Below are positions 5,508 to 8,369 of a stretch of 8,369 nucleotides of DNA, piece by piece. The first letter of the stretch is position 1. Each line of letters starts with the position of its first letter. The notes beneath the pieces were generated by a model. It saw only the letters and a program-made list of their open reading frames with translations, was not told where the DNA came from and did not search any database. The translations under genes were made by a program, and so were the position numbers. The DNA comes from Aliivibrio_A kagoshimensis (lineage in GTDB: Bacteria > Pseudomonadota > Gammaproteobacteria > Enterobacterales > Vibrionaceae), in assembly GCF_050337105.1 (NCBI RefSeq), contig NZ_JAKJSQ010000107.1:1-8369 (forward strand). The letters are read 5' to 3'.

Positions 5508-6869
5508 TTAACAGATCACTTTAATAGCGAGTCCGCCTTGAGAGGTTTCACGATATTTAGCATTCATATCTTTACCTGTCTCAAGCATGGTCTCAATAAC
5601 CTTATCAAGTGATACTCGTGGTGCTGTAGAACGGCGAAGTGCCATACGAGTTGCGTTGATTGCTTTAACGGCAGCAATACCATTGCGCTCAATACATGGA
5701 ACTTGAACTTGACCAGCAACAGGGTCACACGTTAGGCCAAGATTATGCTCCATAGCAATTTCAGCAGCAATACAGACCTGCTCAGCACTTCCACCCATCA
5801 ATTCAGCAAGGCCAGCTGCGGCCATTGAACAAGCGACACCTACTTCACCTTGACAGCCAACTTCAGCACCTGAGATTGAGGCATTTTGTTTAAATAGCCC
5901 ACCAATAGCACCAGAAGCAGCAAAATAACGTGTGTACTCTTTAGGACCCACTGTTTGGATAAACTTATCGTAATACGCCAATACCGCTGGAACGATACCG
6001 CATGCACCGTTAGTCGGGGCTGTAACCACACGACCGCCCGCTGCATTCTCTTCGTTCACAGCAAAAGCAAACATATTCACCCAATCCAATACCGTCATTG
6101 GGTCATTAGAGAGTTTCTCAGTCGTTAGAAGCTGTTGACGAAGTGCTGCTGCGCGACGTGGAACACGCAGAGGTCCAGGAAGAACGCCTTCAGTGTTCAT
6201 GCCTCGATCCATACATTCACGCATCGCTTTCCAAGTGTTCGAAAAGTAAGTACTAATATCGTCAGATGACGAAACAGCACGTTCATTTTCTAATACAAGG
6301 GCGCTGATAGAGAGGCAGTGTTCTTTACATAAGTTAACCAGTTCTTCTGCACTATTAAATTCGTAAGGGACATTGACAGAGCTTTCGACTTCTTTACCGA
6401 AGTTCTCTTCATCAACAATAAAACCGCCACCGATAGAGTAGTACGTTTTACTGAAGAACACTTCATCACCAACCCACGCGTGAATTTGCATACCGTTTTC
6501 ATGTAGCGATAGGTTAGTGGTTTGGAAGTTCATGCCACCTTCTCGTGGAAAATCAACAGTGTGGCAATGCATACCTACAGGCAGTCGCTCGGTCTCTTCA
6601 ACACGAGCAATGAAACCGGGAATGCTCTCGATATCAACGTGTTCTGGGCTGTTACCAGCAAGTCCCATAATAATGGCGATATCTGTTTGATGACCTTTAC
6701 CAGTTAAAGAAAGTGAGCCGTAAACATCGACAGTTATTTTTGTGATGTCACGCAATTTACCGATGCTACGAAGCTCATCGATAAATTCTTTACCCGCTTT
6801 CATTGGACCAACAGTGTGCGAACTAGAAGGACCTACACCGATTTTATAGATATCAAAAACGCTAATCAT
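5508..6869 (-). CDS. sdaA: L-serine ammonia-lyase, iron-sulfur dependent, single-chain
   Basis: This cytoplasmic enzyme deaminates L-serine to pyruvate and ammonia with a [4Fe-4S] cluster. From the chosen ATG it has 453 residues, like E. coli SdaA/SdaB (about 454), and aligns throughout. The N-terminal beta domain starts with ISVFDIYKIGVGPSSSHTVG. The C-terminal alpha domain holds the cluster cysteines Cys339 (GAEVGCQGEVG), Cys381 (GLTCDPVAGQ) and Cys392 (VPCIERN). The protein ends in a cysteine, Cys453 (IKVIC), which in the type 2 enzyme of Legionella enters the active site as the fourth iron ligand. A frame from GTG at 6878 is possible, but that GTG is part of the GAGGTG ribosome binding site. 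The ATG at 6869, giving MISVFD like E. coli, is preferred. It lies 86 bp after sdaC, probably in the same operon. sdaA and sdaB cannot be told apart by sequence alone. Confidence 0.95.
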   Translation of the reverse strand: MISVFDIYKIGVGPSSSHTVGPMKAGKEFIDELRSIGKLRDITKITVDVYGSLSLTGKGHQTDIAIIMGLAGNSPEHVDIESIPGFIARVEETERLPVGMHCHTVDFPREGGMNFQTTNLSLHENGMQIHAWVGDEVFFSKTYYSIGGGFIVDEENFGKEVESSVNVPYEFNSAEELVNLCKEHCLSISALVLENERAVSSSDDISTYFSNTWKAMRECMDRGMNTEGVLPGPLRVPRRAAALRQQLLTTEKLSNDPMTVLDWVNMFAFAVNEENAAGGRVVTAPTNGACGIVPAVLAYYDKFIQTVGPKEYTRYFAASGAIGGLFKQNASISGAEVGCQGEVGVACSMAAAGLAELMGGSAEQVCIAAEIAMEHNLGLTCDPVAGQVQVPCIERNGIAAVKAINATRMALRRSTAPRVSLDKVIETMLETGKDMNAKYRETSQGGLAIKVIC

Positions 6870-6875
6870 GTTATT

Positions 6876-6881
6876 CACCTC
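6876..6881 (-). promoter_or_regulatory. Ribosome binding site deciding the sdaA start
   Basis: GAGGTG on the minus strand lies 6 nt before the ATG at 6869, a near-ideal Shine-Dalgarno position. Its last three bases are the GTG that opens the longer frame at 6878. The two cannot both serve, so the longer start is rejected. Confidence 0.8.
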
Positions 6882-6888
6882 GAAAGCT

Positions 6889-6910
6889 AGACCTCCGATA
6901 AAGGAGGCCT
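6889..6910 (-). promoter_or_regulatory. Hairpin between sdaC and sdaA
   Basis: On the minus strand AGGCCTCC (6910-6903) pairs with GGAGGTCT (6896-6889) over 8 bp, with one G-U pair and a 6-nt loop. No T tract follows, so it is not a standard terminator. Its left arm (CCTCC) could also pair with the sdaA ribosome binding site a few bases downstream. It may set the relative output of sdaC and sdaA through RNA stability, processing or translation. The role is inference. Confidence 0.4.
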
Positions 6911-6955
6911 AATTTCATTATTATTGACGCTTAATAGCTAAGTAAGTATAGCTAA

Positions 6956-8224
6956 TTATAGCGCACCGTAAATTACAGAAGTAATTGCGGCAACACCGCA
7001 AAGCGCTGTAAAGATACGAACAGGGGCTGATGTTTTATACTTCGCCATTGCTGGTACTTTGTACATAGCATAAACAGGCATTAGGAATAGAATGGCTGCA
7101 ATCATTGGCGCACCGATTGTTTCAATCATTCCTAAGATACTTGGGTTAACGATAGCAACAATCCAGGTCGTTACTACGATAAATACCATTGACAGTTTGT
7201 TGATACTTTTCACTGGCATTGTTGAGTTAGTTTTTACTAGTCCAACTAGACCTTCGTGTGCACCTAAGAAGTGGCCGAAGTAGCTAGACGTAATCGCAGC
7301 AAACGCAACGATTGGACCTAAAATTGAGATAAGTGGTGATGCGTGAACGTTCGCAAGGTAAGACAGAACACTGATGTTCTCGGCTTGTGCTTGTGCTAAC
7401 TGCTCAGGTGACAGTGAAAGTACGACTGAGAATACGAACAGCATTACGAAGCTCATTAGCATCATCGCAGCGCCACCCGTAATCATATCGGTCTTTTTAG
7501 ATGCATCTTCACCATATACACGGCGTTGCTCTTTAGCAAACTGGCTGATCACAGGGCTGTGGTTAAATGAAAACACAATGATTGGAATTGCAAGCCAAAC
7601 AATTGAAGGCATTGATGACCAATCAGGGTTTACTGAAACCATTGATGAGTTCCAATCAGGAATCAAAAATAGAGATAAGGCTAATAGGATAAAGACTAAT
7701 GGATAAACCATAGCTGAAGTGGCTTTAAGCATTAGCTCTTTACCAAATACAACGCCCGCTGTCATTAGAGCAATTAATCCACCGGATAGTAACCAACGTG
7801 GTGCTGATTCCATACCAAGCTGATTAACCATGAAGGAATCAACGGTATTAGTAATACCAACACCATAGATTAGAACAATAGGGTAAATAGCGAAAAAGTA
7901 GGCAAAAGTAATAAGTGTCGCGCCTTGTTTACCAAAATGTTCTTCTACAGTATCCGTGATATCTGCTTCTGGGTTTTTCGCTGAAAGTACAAAACGAGCT
8001 AAGCTTTTATGAGCAAACCACGTCATTGGTGCAGCGATAAGAGCAAGAATGACTAGAGGCCAGAAACCGCCAGCGCCTGCTTTGATTGGAAGGAAAAGTA
8101 CACCGGCACCAACAGCGGTTCCGAAAAGAGAGAGAGTCCAAGTGAAATCTTTATATGTCCATTTTGCTTTTTTTATTTCGCCCACAGTTGAGCTAGTTGC
8201 ATTTTGCATAATATAAGTACTCAT
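6956..8224 (-). CDS. sdaC: Serine transporter, HAAAP family (proton symporter)
   Basis: This inner-membrane permease imports L-serine with protons. It is 422 residues, against 429 for E. coli SdaC, and similar along its length, with about 11 hydrophobic segments as in the hydroxy/aromatic amino acid permease family (SdaC, TdcC, Mtr, TyrP). Recognisable stretches are GTAVGAGVLFLP (35-46, first membrane segment), EEHFG (94-98), YFFAIYPIVLIYGV (109-122), VFSFNHSPVIS (217-227) and NPSILGMIETIG (360-371), near-identical to SdaC and less like TdcC. A cytoplasmic N-terminus of about 28 residues precedes the first segment. The ATG at 8224 lacks a clear Shine-Dalgarno, and an out-of-frame ATG sits 6 nt upstream, so initiation may be weak. 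An inner Met at codon 6 is no better. It is followed 86 bp later by sdaA, an arrangement parallel to E. coli sdaC-sdaB. Confidence 0.94.
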   Translation of the reverse strand: MSTYIMQNATSSTVGEIKKAKWTYKDFTWTLSLFGTAVGAGVLFLPIKAGAGGFWPLVILALIAAPMTWFAHKSLARFVLSAKNPEADITDTVEEHFGKQGATLITFAYFFAIYPIVLIYGVGITNTVDSFMVNQLGMESAPRWLLSGGLIALMTAGVVFGKELMLKATSAMVYPLVFILLALSLFLIPDWNSSMVSVNPDWSSMPSIVWLAIPIIVFSFNHSPVISQFAKEQRRVYGEDASKKTDMITGGAAMMLMSFVMLFVFSVVLSLSPEQLAQAQAENISVLSYLANVHASPLISILGPIVAFAAITSSYFGHFLGAHEGLVGLVKTNSTMPVKSINKLSMVFIVVTTWIVAIVNPSILGMIETIGAPMIAAILFLMPVYAMYKVPAMAKYKTSAPVRIFTALCGVAAITSVIYGAL

Positions 8225-8324
8225 TGTTCATGTTGCTGGAATAGGAAGGCGCATTGTGGCCATTTTTTAAAGCAAAACTTTGACCTAGATCTCTATATGC
8301 AAACTATTTGTAACAAGTGATAAA

Positions 8325-8346
8325 AACATTGATTCAGATCACATTT
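8325..8346 (-). promoter_or_regulatory. Candidate CRP (cAMP receptor protein) site upstream of sdaC
   Basis: This 22-bp stretch matches the CRP consensus AAATGTGATCTAGATCACATTT at 17 of 22 positions by my count. The half-site nearer the window end is perfect (AGATCACATTT) and the other is weaker (TTGAT in place of TGTGA). It lies about 100-120 bp upstream of the sdaC ATG. TAGTTT (8306-8301) is a possible -10 that would put CRP near -41, a class II position. E. coli sdaC is known to be CRP-activated, which agrees. The 145 bp between sdaC and the window end hold no other gene that I can see. Confidence 0.5.
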
Positions 8347-8369
8347 AAATGCAGGGTTACATAAAAAAA

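Noticed and set aside
6870..6878. GTG start for sdaA, giving an N-terminal MNN extension
   Set aside because: The GTG is part of the Shine-Dalgarno GAGGTG that serves the ATG at 6869, and the extension has no counterpart in E. coli SdaA.

Overview
This window looks like chromosomal DNA from a marine gamma-proteobacterium of the Vibrio/Photobacterium group. The basis is that AspC, AsnS, QueD, SdaA and SdaC are all very close to their enterobacterial counterparts as I remember them, base composition is moderately AT-rich, and the order aspC-asnS-MCP-queD-sdaA-sdaC is one I recall from Vibrio genomes. That recollection was not checked. No tRNA, rRNA or CRISPR array is visible.

Layout. Positions 1-314 are the right end of an IS3-family insertion sequence: the C-terminal 90 residues of the DDE transposase, then a terminal inverted repeat. 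Its outer end lies 29 bp past the aspC stop codon. On the minus strand follow aspC (aspartate aminotransferase), asnS (asparaginyl-tRNA synthetase, with its own strong terminator) and a methyl-accepting chemotaxis protein. The chemoreceptor's periplasmic domain carries a CxxCH heme-c attachment motif. queD (queuosine/7-deazaguanine pathway) is the only complete plus-strand gene. It diverges from the MCP gene and converges on sdaA, with a symmetric terminator between them. sdaC (serine/H+ symporter) and sdaA (iron-sulfur L-serine deaminase) lie on the minus strand, probably as an sdaC-sdaA operon, with a good CRP-like site upstream of sdaC.

How the genes work together. sdaC and sdaA form a serine-use module: uptake, then deamination to pyruvate and ammonia. 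The CRP-like site suggests control by carbon status. aspC and asnS both concern aspartate/asparagine metabolism but appear to be separate transcription units. queD and the MCP share only a divergent intergenic region.

Assessment. All chromosomal genes are intact members of well-known families, and I see no convincing undescribed multi-gene system. The points most worth a second look are the heme-c motif in the chemoreceptor, the IS end that may now terminate aspC transcription, and a hairpin between sdaC and sdaA that could compete for the sdaA ribosome binding site. Three start codons (aspC, queD, sdaA) are placed downstream of the longest possible reading frame, with reasons given.
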